NCBI GenBank assembly: GCA_028287745.1
Contig: JAQBPB010000115.1
Span: forward strand, 1-64,000
Direction of reading: 5' to 3'
DNA from: Chloroflexota bacterium
GTDB taxonomy: Bacteria; Chloroflexota; Chloroflexia; Chloroheliales; Chloroheliaceae
Length of the DNA stretch: 64,000 nucleotides
Positions within the stretch are counted from its first letter, which is position 1. Each line of letters opens with the position of its first letter. Under the pieces are notes generated by a model that saw only the letters and a program-made list of their open reading frames with translations, was not told the origin of the DNA and ran no database searches. The position numbers and the translations under genes were made by a program. This document shows positions 33,508-41,809 of this stretch, in pieces.

Positions 33508-33927
33508 ATGGCTGAAAAGATTAAGCGGTTATGGCGGCTCCAATGGCAAATAAACGTTGCGACCGGGGTATTCTCGGCTATCGCGATTGGCCTGGCCTAC
33601 GCCCGCCAGGGTTTGTTGGCTCAACTGTCTATGATACCGGTCCTGGCCTGTTTCCTGGCGGCTTGCTGGCTTGCTTACAAGCGCTATCAGCTTAACAAGC
33701 AGCGGCGCGACGAGATTTTTGCCGGGCTGGAAGCCGCCCACAGTGCCAAACTGCGTGAGGTATTCGACGAAGCCCGCCAGAAGAAAAATCTGCCGCCGGA
33801 TGCCGCCAGCCCGGACGGTTTTACGGCCACGGTTGAGCAAATAAAGACCGAGGCCCACCGCCAATCACAGGCCAACCTGCCGCCCGGCGTTAAAAGGCGC
33901 GGGAATACAGCCGATGGAAAACAATAA
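33508..33927 (+). CDS. Small two-span membrane protein, unknown
   Basis: The 139 residues begin AEKIKRLWRLQWQINV and contain two hydrophobic segments (about 17-32 and 37-56), then a charged helical tail (RQKKNLPPDAASPDGF, VEQIKTEAHRQSQ). The frame is open upstream, but the ATG at 33508 with AGGGG nearby gives a sensible start. Its end overlaps the next gene by 14 bases, so the two are likely made together. Not recognised. Confidence 0.65.
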   Translation: MAEKIKRLWRLQWQINVATGVFSAIAIGLAYARQGLLAQLSMIPVLACFLAACWLAYKRYQLNKQRRDEIFAGLEAAHSAKLREVFDEARQKKNLPPDAASPDGFTATVEQIKTEAHRQSQANLPPGVKRRGNTADGKQ

Positions 33928-34324
33928 CCCACCGCCCACCAGCCCTGCCGAAGACCTTTCGCGTCTGGCCGAAGCGGCCACCGACCGGGAAGAGGATGCG
34001 CCGCCCCCACCGCTGCCTGCGGATGGTTTCTTCTGGCGCGGGTTGGACCGGGTGGGCCTTTACCTGGGCTACGCCGCCGCTGCCCTGACCCTGCTTGCCT
34101 TTCTTCTGGCCTTTTTCGGCGGGGAAAGCTTTGCCTGGGTTTCCTTTCTGAGTTTGCCGGTCCTGGTCTTACTGCTGCTCTATATAACGTTCCTCTTGCG
34201 CCGCCGCCTGCAAGAACGCGCCGTAACCTACCTGGAAACTCGCCAGCGCCAGGAAGAAGCTCGCCTGGAAGTCGCCCGCCTGGTCCTTGAACAGAGCCAG
34301 CGCGACTCCGAACCTTTTAAGTAG
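33914..34324 (+). CDS. Small two-span membrane protein, unknown
   Basis: The 136 residues have a Pro-rich acidic N-terminus (NNNPPPTSPAEDL, DAPPPPLPADG), two membrane segments (about 47-68 and 74-94), and a C-terminal coiled coil (RLQERAVTYLETRQRQEEARL). The start overlaps the preceding gene by 14 bases. The shared topology, two spans plus a helical tail, hints at a partner pair; function unknown. Confidence 0.65.
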   Translation: MENNNPPPTSPAEDLSRLAEAATDREEDAPPPPLPADGFFWRGLDRVGLYLGYAAAALTLLAFLLAFFGGESFAWVSFLSLPVLVLLLLYITFLLRRRLQERAVTYLETRQRQEEARLEVARLVLEQSQRDSEPFK

Positions 34325-34428
34325 GTTTGACCTACCCCAAAGTTAATTCAACTGCCCCTTACCAGACCGGGTAAAATTGAATTTTTACCGGAAGAACATA
34401 AGAGTACAGTCCTTGCTTGGTACGGTAG

Positions 34429-34590
34429 AGTGCCGTACAATTTAATAATATCCGCCTGTCAGTGGAGGACCAGCAGCGTTTCGTTGACCTGTTGATTAAC
34501 CCTCCGGAATTGTCACCCGCACTGCAACGCGCCGATGAGGCGCATACCCGGCTTATCCAGAGTCCCGGTAATGGCTTCATTTCTTTTTAA
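34429..34590 (+). pseudogene. C-terminal remnant of a DUF1778 (TacA-type) antitoxin
   Basis: A 53-codon frame without an ATG reads IRLSVEDQQRFVDLL then NPPELSPALQRADEAH, matching the C-terminal toxin-neutralising end of DUF1778 antitoxins, whose usual form is LSxEDWxxFLxxLxNPPxPNxALxxA. The ribbon-helix-helix N-terminus is missing: an in-frame TAG (34426) and a small GTACGG/CCGTAC inverted repeat lie directly upstream. No GNAT toxin gene is adjacent. This looks like a decayed toxin-antitoxin locus. Confidence 0.7.
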
Positions 34591-34653
34591 AACCTTGTCG
34601 TTTCCCTGTAAATTAATCAAACCGCTAATTGAAACATTATAATCCCGGCATTA

Positions 34654-34662
34654 TGATATAAT
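34654..34662 (+). promoter_or_regulatory. Extended -10 promoter for the ABC exporter
   Basis: TGA-TATAAT is an extended -10 element 30 bp before the GTG start. No proper -35 is seen at 17 bp, consistent with extended -10 promoters. A second TATAAT lies at 34638-34643. Confidence 0.55.
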
Positions 34663-34691
34663 ACAAACAGGTTAGCTAGGTAAATATCCAG

Positions 34692-36611
34692 GTGTATAAA
34701 CAGCAGGCGGAGGGACGGGTGAAGCAAGATAACCGGGCACACACGGCCAGTGAAAAGACCCCATTACAAGAACCTGATCTTAAAAGTAAACCTCTTTCCT
34801 CACAAAAAGCAGACGTAGAAAAAGCTAAAACCGAAGACCAGGACGAAATCCTGGGTAAAGCCTATGACGGGCGGTTGGTCCGCCGCTTCATGGTCTATCT
34901 GCGGCCCTACAAGAAGCAAATGTTCCTGGCCCTTATGCTGGTGCTTGGCACCTCCGTAACCGACCTGGCCGGGCCGTATTTAACCAAGCTGGCGATTGAC
35001 AACTATATTGCTACCGGCCGGGCGACGGACTTATGGCAAATCATGCTGCTGTTCCTGGCAGTCCTTATAATGGGTTTTTTCCTGCGTTACTTTCAAGCCT
35101 ACCTGATGCAGTCGGTCGGGCAGCGCGTGATGTACGACCTGCGGGTGGCCCTTTTCAGCCATATACAGCGGCTTTCCCTGGCCTTCTTCGATAAAAACCC
35201 GGTTGGCAGGCTGATGAGCCGCCTGACCAGCGACATTGACGCGCTGAACGAACTGTTAAGTAACGGCCTGGTTTCAATGATAGGTGACCTGATAACGCTG
35301 TTTGCCGTATCGGTCATTATGCTGGTGCTGGACTGGCGGCTGGCGCTAATAATGTTTGTTGTACTACCCTTTGTCAGCCTGATTTCAATGCTTTTCCGGC
35401 GCTTTATGCGGGATAGCTTCCGGCAGGTCCGTACGCGGCTAGCCAAGATAAACGGTTTCCTGCAAGAAAATGTCAGCGGAATGCTGGTAGTCCAGCTTTT
35501 CAACCGGGAGAGCCGGGCTTTTAACCAGTTCCAGGGCTTGAACCAGGATTATTTTAACGCGACTGTCCGCAGCGCCCTGGTCTTTGCCCTCTTTTTCCCG
35601 GTGGTCGGCCTTTTATCGGCGGTCGCTACGGCTGCTTTGCTCTGGTTTGGCAGCCGGGGCGTGCTGGAAGGAACCGTAAGCTTTGGGGTGCTGGTGGCTT
35701 TTTTCCAGTACATCCAGCGAGCTTTTCAACCTATCCAGGACCTGGCCGAGAAGTACAATATTTTGCAGGGCGCAATGGCCGCCAGCGAGCGCCTTTTCGG
35801 ACTGCTGGACGAAAAACCGGCGGTCGAGGATCCCGCCAATCCCCAACAGTTCGACCAGCCTTTCCGGGGTGAAATAGACTTTAAGAACGTCAGCTTTTGT
35901 TACGTTGAAAATGAACCGGTCCTCAAGAATGTCTCTTTTCATATACCGGCCGGGACGAGTGTGGCGCTGGTAGGAGCAACCGGGGCGGGTAAAACCTCGA
36001 TTATCAGCCTTTTGACCCGTTTTTACGATATCCAGGGCGGTCAAATCCTGGTGGATGGCAAAGATATAAAGTCGGTGCGCCAGGCCGAGTTGCGCCGCCA
36101 TATTGGTATTGTCCTGCAAGACCCGGTGCTTTTCAGCGGGACGATTGCCAGCAATATCCGCCTCTTAGACGAGTCCATCAGTGATGAGCAGGTCAAAGCC
36201 GCCGCCCGGTTTGTGAATGCGTCCAAGTTTATCGAACGCTTTGAAGATGGCTACGACCACGCAGTTAAAGAGCGCGGCACCAATCTCTCGGTGGGACAGC
36301 GCCAATTGCTGGCGTTCGCCCGGTCAATTGCTTTCAACCCGGAAGTATTGCTGGTGCTGGACGAGGCGACCAGCAGCGTTGACACCGAAAATGAAGCTTT
36401 AATCCAGGAAGCCCTTTTAAAATTGATGCAGGGCCGGACCAGCATAATTATTGCACATCGGTTGAGTACCATCCGGCACGTTGATACGATTATCGTGCTT
36501 CACAAAGGCCAGATTGTTGAGGCGGGCACTCACGAAGAATTATTAGCCCGGCGCGGCTTTTATTACCGCCTGTATGAATTGCAGTACCAGGACCAGGAAA
36601 TTTCCCCATAG
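34692..36611 (+). CDS. ABC transporter, fused membrane and ATPase domains (exporter type)
   Basis: This 639-residue half-transporter resembles MsbA/LmrA-type exporters. A charged N-terminal stretch of about 65 residues precedes six predicted spans (about 75-370). The nucleotide-binding domain shows Walker A GATGAGKTS (about 427-435), Q-loop VLQDPVLFSGT, signature LSVGQRQ (about 530), Walker B VLLVLDEATS and H-loop IIAHRLST. It should work as a homodimer. The substrate cannot be told; no partner gene is adjacent. The start is GTG. Confidence 0.93.
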   Translation: MYKQQAEGRVKQDNRAHTASEKTPLQEPDLKSKPLSSQKADVEKAKTEDQDEILGKAYDGRLVRRFMVYLRPYKKQMFLALMLVLGTSVTDLAGPYLTKLAIDNYIATGRATDLWQIMLLFLAVLIMGFFLRYFQAYLMQSVGQRVMYDLRVALFSHIQRLSLAFFDKNPVGRLMSRLTSDIDALNELLSNGLVSMIGDLITLFAVSVIMLVLDWRLALIMFVVLPFVSLISMLFRRFMRDSFRQVRTRLAKINGFLQENVSGMLVVQLFNRESRAFNQFQGLNQDYFNATVRSALVFALFFPVVGLLSAVATAALLWFGSRGVLEGTVSFGVLVAFFQYIQRAFQPIQDLAEKYNILQGAMAASERLFGLLDEKPAVEDPANPQQFDQPFRGEIDFKNVSFCYVENEPVLKNVSFHIPAGTSVALVGATGAGKTSIISLLTRFYDIQGGQILVDGKDIKSVRQAELRRHIGIVLQDPVLFSGTIASNIRLLDESISDEQVKAAARFVNASKFIERFEDGYDHAVKERGTNLSVGQRQLLAFARSIAFNPEVLLVLDEATSSVDTENEALIQEALLKLMQGRTSIIIAHRLSTIRHVDTIIVLHKGQIVEAGTHEELLARRGFYYRLYELQYQDQEISP

Positions 36612-36790
36612 CATTCCTTAGCAGTTTGTTCCGGAAATATTTACTTAAATAATCACCAATTTCAACACTAACTTCTTCCAGAAAAGGTTATCATACAGCC
36701 AGTACTTATTATTGTCTTTTTATAGTCCTGGAATAACACTCTACGGCCCTACCCATTCAGGTTTTAGTACAGGTACAAATTAGTCTAACA

Positions 36791-37474
36791 ATGTTTGAAG
36801 TAATATTTTCCCATCATAAAACAACGGGTCTGCTTTTGAAACAAAACTCTGAACGGTTTTTAACCGGGCTGGATTTAGCAGAGGAAGTGCAACATGGCGT
36901 CCTTCTTCTGGATATCAGGCAACCGCAACAATTTGTCAACGGCCACCTTGCCGGGTCGTTGAATATAGCTTTTCACCCGGCCGGTTATGCCGGGCGATTA
37001 GATATATTTGTCAGGCCTGGCCGCCCGCTGGCGCTGGTCTGTGAGCCGGGTCCGGAACGCCTGGCCGCTACTTTTAGCCTATTGCAAGCAGGCTATAATA
37101 TAATAGGCTATACTGAAATTACTGCCGCTCTGCCCCTGGAAGTGACACCCCAGCTTAGCCCCAGGCAGCTCTGGCAAGAGATTTCCAAAGGCAGATTGGA
37201 ACAGAACCTGACCGTGCTTGATGTAAGGATTCCGGTGGAATGGAATGACTATCATATCGAGGGCGCGCTCCATTTGCCCTATTTTGAAATTCCTCACCGC
37301 TTACATGAGCTCGATCCGCGCAAAGAACTTGTAGTAATCGCGAGTAACCGCTTCCACAGTCTTACGGCCCTGAGTTTTCTCACGCAGCATGGTTTTGAAC
37401 AACCATGCGAGGTGCCTTCTGGTATGTCCGGCTGGGCTCGCAGCGGGTTACCGATTAAAAGGGGCAGTCCTTAA
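36791..37474 (+). CDS. Tandem rhodanese-domain protein
   Basis: Two rhodanese-like folds are visible. Domain 1 (about 30-115) has LLLDIRQPQQFVNGHLAGS and an active-site loop ALVCEPGPERL with a cysteine. Domain 2 (about 120-225) has VLDVRIPVEWNDYHIEGA, but its loop reads VVIASNRFHS with no cysteine, so it is probably non-catalytic. The 227 residues lack a signal peptide. It lies 24 bp upstream of a histidine kinase gene, likely one operon. Confidence 0.85.
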   Translation: MFEVIFSHHKTTGLLLKQNSERFLTGLDLAEEVQHGVLLLDIRQPQQFVNGHLAGSLNIAFHPAGYAGRLDIFVRPGRPLALVCEPGPERLAATFSLLQAGYNIIGYTEITAALPLEVTPQLSPRQLWQEISKGRLEQNLTVLDVRIPVEWNDYHIEGALHLPYFEIPHRLHELDPRKELVVIASNRFHSLTALSFLTQHGFEQPCEVPSGMSGWARSGLPIKRGSP

Positions 37475-37498
37475 CTGCGCCAGGAAGTTCCGCCACAA

Positions 37499-38662
37499 AT
37501 GGAAAAAGATCGCTCTTTGCAAAGAGTGAATAAAGAGCTTCTTCAGGCTTCGAAGCCGCCGGATGCCCCGGTAAGTGTAACTGCCCAACTGGCGGTGCTG
37601 CACGAATTTGCCGTGGAACAGGGGTCTATTTTCTGCGAGTTTCTTTACAGTTTTTTTGATAAACTGCCCCAGACGGTTATCCTGGCCGACCGCAAGGGCC
37701 AGATAGTGGTTTTCAACCAGGCCGCCAGTTTTTTATTGGACTACCAACCGGGTGAGGTGGTGGGCCAGCGAACCCTGTGGGACCTGTGTAATGGCCCGAC
37801 CAACCCTCCCGCTTTTAAGGCCGCTATGGAAGTTGGCAGCGGCTTTCCGGATGAAGAAGTTAACATGTATCCCAGGCAGGGCCTGAAGGGGCCGTTTACG
37901 GCAAAAATAAGGGGTCTTTATGCCCAGGACGGCACTTTAATGGGGGCCAGTGCCCACCTCGGCAGCCTGGTTGAAATACGGGCTATCGAACAGGAACGTA
38001 AAACCCTACGGCGCAAAGCTTCAATAGGCGGAATAGTTTCCGCGATTGCCCACCAGATTAACAACCCCCTCCAAACTCTCCGCACTTCGCTTGAATTGGG
38101 TCTTGATTCGCGCAAGACTCCGCACCATCGCAAAGCTTACCTCAAGGCAGCCGATTACGAGATAAGCCGGATTAGCCAGACGATCAACCTGTTGCGCCAT
38201 TTTTACCCGGCCAGCGATATGGGAAAGTTAGCGTCCGAGGTTAATTTTTCGATTCAAGGGGTACTTGGTCTTCTGGACAAAGAAATAAAGCAAAAGAACC
38301 TCCAGCTAGAGCTGGATCTGGCAGCCGGGTTGCCCATGGTCAAGTTAGTAAATTATCAATTCCAGACGATAATTATTAACCTGCTCCAGTCAATTTTAGC
38401 GGATATGCCACAACAAGGTATTCTGCAAATTCGCAGCGCTACCGACCCACTGGGTCGGGTGCAAATTACTATTTCCGGGACGACACAGCGGCCACCGGGC
38501 GTGACGGTTGACCCCTTTGACCCATTTGCCAATTCCGATCAGGATGGTACCCTGGCCCTGGGCCTCTCTATCAGCCGGGAAATTATCGCCGAACACGGCG
38601 GGTTACTTGAACTGACCGGCGAGGCGCCCCGAACTTTCAACTTCTTGCTGCTTCCGGTCTAG
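37499..38662 (+). CDS. PAS-domain histidine kinase with degenerate ATPase domain
   Basis: A PAS domain (about 48-165; TVILADRKGQIVVFNQAASFLL) precedes a HisKA-type dimerisation helix with H185 in SAIAHQINNPLQTLRTSLEL. The C-terminal region only loosely fits HATPase_c: the N-box reads INLLQSILADM without the second asparagine, the G1 DxGxG motif is not recognisable, and G2 is GTLALGLS. It may therefore be a weak or inactive kinase. No membrane span or response regulator gene is seen. It follows the rhodanese gene by 24 bp. Confidence 0.8.
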   Translation: MEKDRSLQRVNKELLQASKPPDAPVSVTAQLAVLHEFAVEQGSIFCEFLYSFFDKLPQTVILADRKGQIVVFNQAASFLLDYQPGEVVGQRTLWDLCNGPTNPPAFKAAMEVGSGFPDEEVNMYPRQGLKGPFTAKIRGLYAQDGTLMGASAHLGSLVEIRAIEQERKTLRRKASIGGIVSAIAHQINNPLQTLRTSLELGLDSRKTPHHRKAYLKAADYEISRISQTINLLRHFYPASDMGKLASEVNFSIQGVLGLLDKEIKQKNLQLELDLAAGLPMVKLVNYQFQTIIINLLQSILADMPQQGILQIRSATDPLGRVQITISGTTQRPPGVTVDPFDPFANSDQDGTLALGLSISREIIAEHGGLLELTGEAPRTFNFLLLPV

Positions 38663-38681
38663 CGGTTTTTATTGCCATTAA

Positions 38682-38711
38682 AAAGCCGGTCGGAATTGCC
38701 CGACCGGCTTT
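38682..38711. terminator. Bidirectional terminator between convergent genes
   Basis: AAAGCCGGTCGG pairs perfectly with CCGACCGGCTTT around AATTGC, with T-rich sequence on the plus side (TGCTTTTATTT) and, on the minus strand, TAATGG after an A/T run. It separates the plus-strand kinase from the minus-strand genes. Confidence 0.85.
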
Positions 38712-38731
38712 GCTTTTATTTAGCTGGAAAA

Positions 38732-39505
38732 TCAGTTGGTTTTATTACCGGTTAGCAAAATAATAAAGGTTTTGGTCCCGGCGTCCAGGATAAGGTTTTT
38801 CGAGCCGTTATCGGCTATCACGAAAAATAACTTATCACCTTTGGTATATTTATTGGCCTTTACGTCACTGAGCGTGCCTTCGCCCTCAAAAGCCCACCCT
38901 TTGCTGGTCAGGTCGTCCCGGTAAAACTTAAAGACCGCTTCCGGGGTATCGCCGGTTAGAAAGACTTTGCGGTTGTCATTGCTGGACTGTTTATTGTCAT
39001 ACAGGTTGTTGACATAAGTAGTACCCTGGTTGGACAGGCTGGCTTTGGTTGCTCCCGGGTAATCGGTGGCCTCTACGTTAGAAAGTACGCCGGTTAGCGC
39101 CAGGATAGCGGCGACAATCACCGCCAGCAGCACCAAACCACCTATCAAAAGGGCCGGGTTTAGTTTGGCTTTCGGTTTAACCGGATGGGCGGCTGGCCGG
39201 GGCGGATAGCCCGCCGGTGGCGGGACGCCCTGTGGACTATTATAAGGATTAGCGCCGGGAGGCGGCCCATAATAACCGCCCTGCGGCGGCGGTCCATAGC
39301 CTGGCTGGCCGTATTGCGGCGGCCCGGGTTGTCCGTTCTGCGGTGGTTGTGGTTGTCCCGGCTGCCCATATGGCGGCGGTTGTCCCGGTTGCCCATATGG
39401 CGGCGGTTGTGCCGGACCTCCGTAACCCGGTGGAGGCCCGTAAGGAGGCCCTGGCGGATTTGGTTGGCCCGGACCTTGAGGCGGTGGTGGGTAATTGGTG
39501 GACAT
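38732..39505 (-). CDS. Membrane-anchored protein with Pro/Gly/Gln repeat N-terminus
   Basis: Residues 1-110 are low-complexity repeats of the type PPPYGQPGQ. One membrane span follows (LLIGGLVLLAVIVAAILAL, about 119-140), then an outside domain of about 115 residues (DYPGATKASLS, FKFYRDDLTSKGWAF). This domain resembles the C-terminal domain of the next upstream gene. Cytoplasmic repeats and an outside domain are inferred from the topology. Function unknown; it may be secreted-domain sensing or cell-envelope related. Confidence 0.75.
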   Translation of the reverse strand: MSTNYPPPPQGPGQPNPPGPPYGPPPGYGGPAQPPPYGQPGQPPPYGQPGQPQPPQNGQPGPPQYGQPGYGPPPQGGYYGPPPGANPYNSPQGVPPPAGYPPRPAAHPVKPKAKLNPALLIGGLVLLAVIVAAILALTGVLSNVEATDYPGATKASLSNQGTTYVNNLYDNKQSSNDNRKVFLTGDTPEAVFKFYRDDLTSKGWAFEGEGTLSDVKANKYTKGDKLFFVIADNGSKNLILDAGTKTFIILLTGNKTN

Positions 39506-39638
39506 TACAAAAGCCTCCTTGATGAAAGCCGTAATTTAGTAGGTTTAGCTAAATTTCCAACGGGTATATGAAGTCATTATAGTCATCCGGTTTTGGAATG
39601 TCTAGCTTTTGTAGGATTGGTTTGCCGCTCCTACCGGG

Positions 39639-40667
39639 CTAAACTTCTTCGGTGCGGAAAACGATTAAAAGTAATTCGTCGGCGCGTACCTGGTCGCGGA
39701 CGCTGGGCAAAGGGTAGGCGTCTGCCGGTACTTCCGAAGTAAAGACAAAAAAGGATTGTTTAGCCTTCTGGTAGCTGTTCAAGTTAAAGGAACCGGTGTT
39801 GACCGAGTTGCGCGGTGGGGCCAGCCAGCCCATTTTGCTCAGTTCGGTATCATAAAAATCCAAAGCGGTATTTTTGTCGCTCTTTTTAAGTTTGTAAAAC
39901 TCAAATTCCAGGTTTTTAACGTTGCCGGATTGGCCGGTGTCGGCATAACTATTTATAATAGTTTCCCGGTCCCGGGGAGCCAGGTCCAGGCGGGTCGCAC
40001 CGCTGTAAACCGGGAAACCGGCTGCCCGCAGCGCGTCCGGGCTTTGCCCGTTCATTATTATGGCGGCGGCAATCGTGCCACCCAACCCGAGAAAGATAAA
40101 TAAGAGAATCAAACTTATAACAAGTTTGCCCCGGTTTTTCCGCCGGACTTTAGCTTTTTTTACTTTTCCGGCCGGGTTTTCCGGGGCCGGTCGGGCTTCT
40201 TTGCTGTTTCCACGGGTTGCCGGTTTGATTTCGGCGGTCTGGCCCGGTTGGTTGGGGCCGGGGCCGGTTGGTTGGGCCTGGGCGGGCGCTTTAGCCGCGA
40301 ATATGTCCGGTATGTTGGCCGGTTTTCCGGCAACGGTCGCTGGCTGGACCGGGATGGGCTCTTTGTGGGCTGCGCGGGCCGGTTTTTTGGCGTTTCGCTC
40401 GGCCTGGTGCCGTTTGGTTTCTTCTTCGGCCAGCCATTTTTCCGCCCCGGGCAGCGAAGCATTTTCCGGTTCCAGCAATTTAACCCGGTACAGGTAAGAC
40501 CTGGCAAAAATCAGGTCGTCAGAAGTATAGGCCAGCCACAGCCATATAGCGCTTACGGTCGGGTAGGTTTTTGATAGGGCCAGGAGAGCCGCATGCGCTT
40601 TGGCTTTGTGGCCCTGTTGAAATAAGGCTACGGCCTGTTCAAATTTTTGCTGGTCTTCCTGTTTCAT
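39639..40667 (-). CDS. Membrane-anchored protein with TPR-like N-terminus
   Basis: The N-terminus (about 1-75) looks like tetratricopeptide helices (FEQAVALFQQGHKAKAHAAL, PENASLPGAEKWL). A long basic Pro/Ala-rich linker, one membrane span (VISLILLFIFLGLGGTIAAA, about 187-207) and a C-terminal outside domain follow. That domain shares FPVYSGATRLDL and ALDFYDTELSKMGWLA with the gene downstream. The two genes are 133 bp apart on the same strand and look like a divergent pair of one family. Function unknown. Confidence 0.72.
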   Translation of the reverse strand: MKQEDQQKFEQAVALFQQGHKAKAHAALLALSKTYPTVSAIWLWLAYTSDDLIFARSYLYRVKLLEPENASLPGAEKWLAEEETKRHQAERNAKKPARAAHKEPIPVQPATVAGKPANIPDIFAAKAPAQAQPTGPGPNQPGQTAEIKPATRGNSKEARPAPENPAGKVKKAKVRRKNRGKLVISLILLFIFLGLGGTIAAAIIMNGQSPDALRAAGFPVYSGATRLDLAPRDRETIINSYADTGQSGNVKNLEFEFYKLKKSDKNTALDFYDTELSKMGWLAPPRNSVNTGSFNLNSYQKAKQSFFVFTSEVPADAYPLPSVRDQVRADELLLIVFRTEEV

Positions 40668-40717
40668 GTCTTCTCCATTGCGCTGATTCTGGGGTGAAGT
40701 AATATTATCATACTTCC

Positions 40718-40746
40718 TTGACTTTTGTCCCTGGCTGAATTAGATT
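40718..40746 (+). promoter_or_regulatory. Promoter candidate for the Nudix gene
   Basis: TTGACT (40718-40723), 17 bp and TAGATT (40741-40746) lie 57 bp before the start. The -10 matches consensus at four of six positions. Confidence 0.45.
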
Positions 40747-40803
40747 GATTGCCATCTTTCAGTATAGTTTCGCAGCCGGAAAATAATTACAGGACGGTTA
40801 ATA

Positions 40804-41661
40804 ATGGAACAGCAAAAAGCAGCGCCACTCCCTAAACCCAGTTCAACGGTGATGGTAGTCAGGCCGGTATCTGCTACCGGCGAGTTTGAGTTATTTATGG
40901 TCCGCAGGCACTCCAAAAGCCGCTTCATGCCCGACCGCTATGTCTTTCCCGGCGGCCGCCTCGAAGAAGCCGATTCCAGCCCGCAAGCGCTGGACCGGCT
41001 CTACGGCTTTAATCTTGAGGCGGCAGAGCCGGTTTTCCGGGATTTACCCGGGCGCGGGGCCTGGCATGCCGGGCTAAACATGACCCGTCCACAGCAGGCC
41101 GGTCTGTACATCGCGGCTTTTCGCGAACTTTTCGAGGAAGCCGGGGTTTTACTGGCAATCGAGGAATCGACCGGCCAGCCGCTGGACCTGCAAGCCGACC
41201 AGGGCCTGGCCGACCGGTTTGCGGCTTACCGCCAGGCCATGCAGGCGAACCGGTTAGATTTTATTGGGATGCTGGCCCAGGAAAAGTTACAGCTGGATTT
41301 CAATAGCCTGATTTATTTCTCTCACTGGATTACGCCTATTAGTGAGCCGTACCGGTTCGATACCCGGTTTTTCCTGGCGCAGGCTCCGCTCAACCAGGTT
41401 GCGGAAAGCGATCATTTTGAAACTACCGACGGCCTGTGGATTACACCCCGGACCGCCCTGGAGAGATACGCCGCGAATGATTTTTATATTGCTTATCCAA
41501 CCATGTTGCATATTGAATGGCTTAACCGCCAGCCTTCCCTGGAAGCGGCGGTAACGGCGGCCCGGCAGAAAGCGGTGGTGGCCGCCATGCCCGACCAGTT
41601 AGAGGACGATGAAAACGGTCCCGCCTTTGCGCTACCACCGGACGTAATTAACAACTGGTAA
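40804..41661 (+). CDS. Nudix hydrolase, NUDT19-like
   Basis: Nudix enzymes hydrolyse nucleoside diphosphates linked to another group. VFPGGRLEEAD (about 47-57) and AFRELFEEAGVLL (about 104-116) form a Nudix box split by an insertion of about 45 residues, the arrangement seen in NUDT19/CoA-type Nudix proteins. The 285 residues fit that subfamily, which includes CoA and acyl-CoA diphosphatases; substrate here is unknown. The gene stands alone. Confidence 0.87.
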   Translation: MEQQKAAPLPKPSSTVMVVRPVSATGEFELFMVRRHSKSRFMPDRYVFPGGRLEEADSSPQALDRLYGFNLEAAEPVFRDLPGRGAWHAGLNMTRPQQAGLYIAAFRELFEEAGVLLAIEESTGQPLDLQADQGLADRFAAYRQAMQANRLDFIGMLAQEKLQLDFNSLIYFSHWITPISEPYRFDTRFFLAQAPLNQVAESDHFETTDGLWITPRTALERYAANDFYIAYPTMLHIEWLNRQPSLEAAVTAARQKAVVAAMPDQLEDDENGPAFALPPDVINNW

Positions 41662-41809
41662 AAAATGCGTGATACTAAACTAAACTTAAGGTCGAATCAG
41701 ACTCAAGGCGCTTGCTTTATAGTATAATAATAGAACAATCTTGCACCAGGCTAAACTTCCCGGTTCAAAGCGATTTTCAGGGTTCCTCAAGTTACTTTAG
41801 TAGCGAAAA

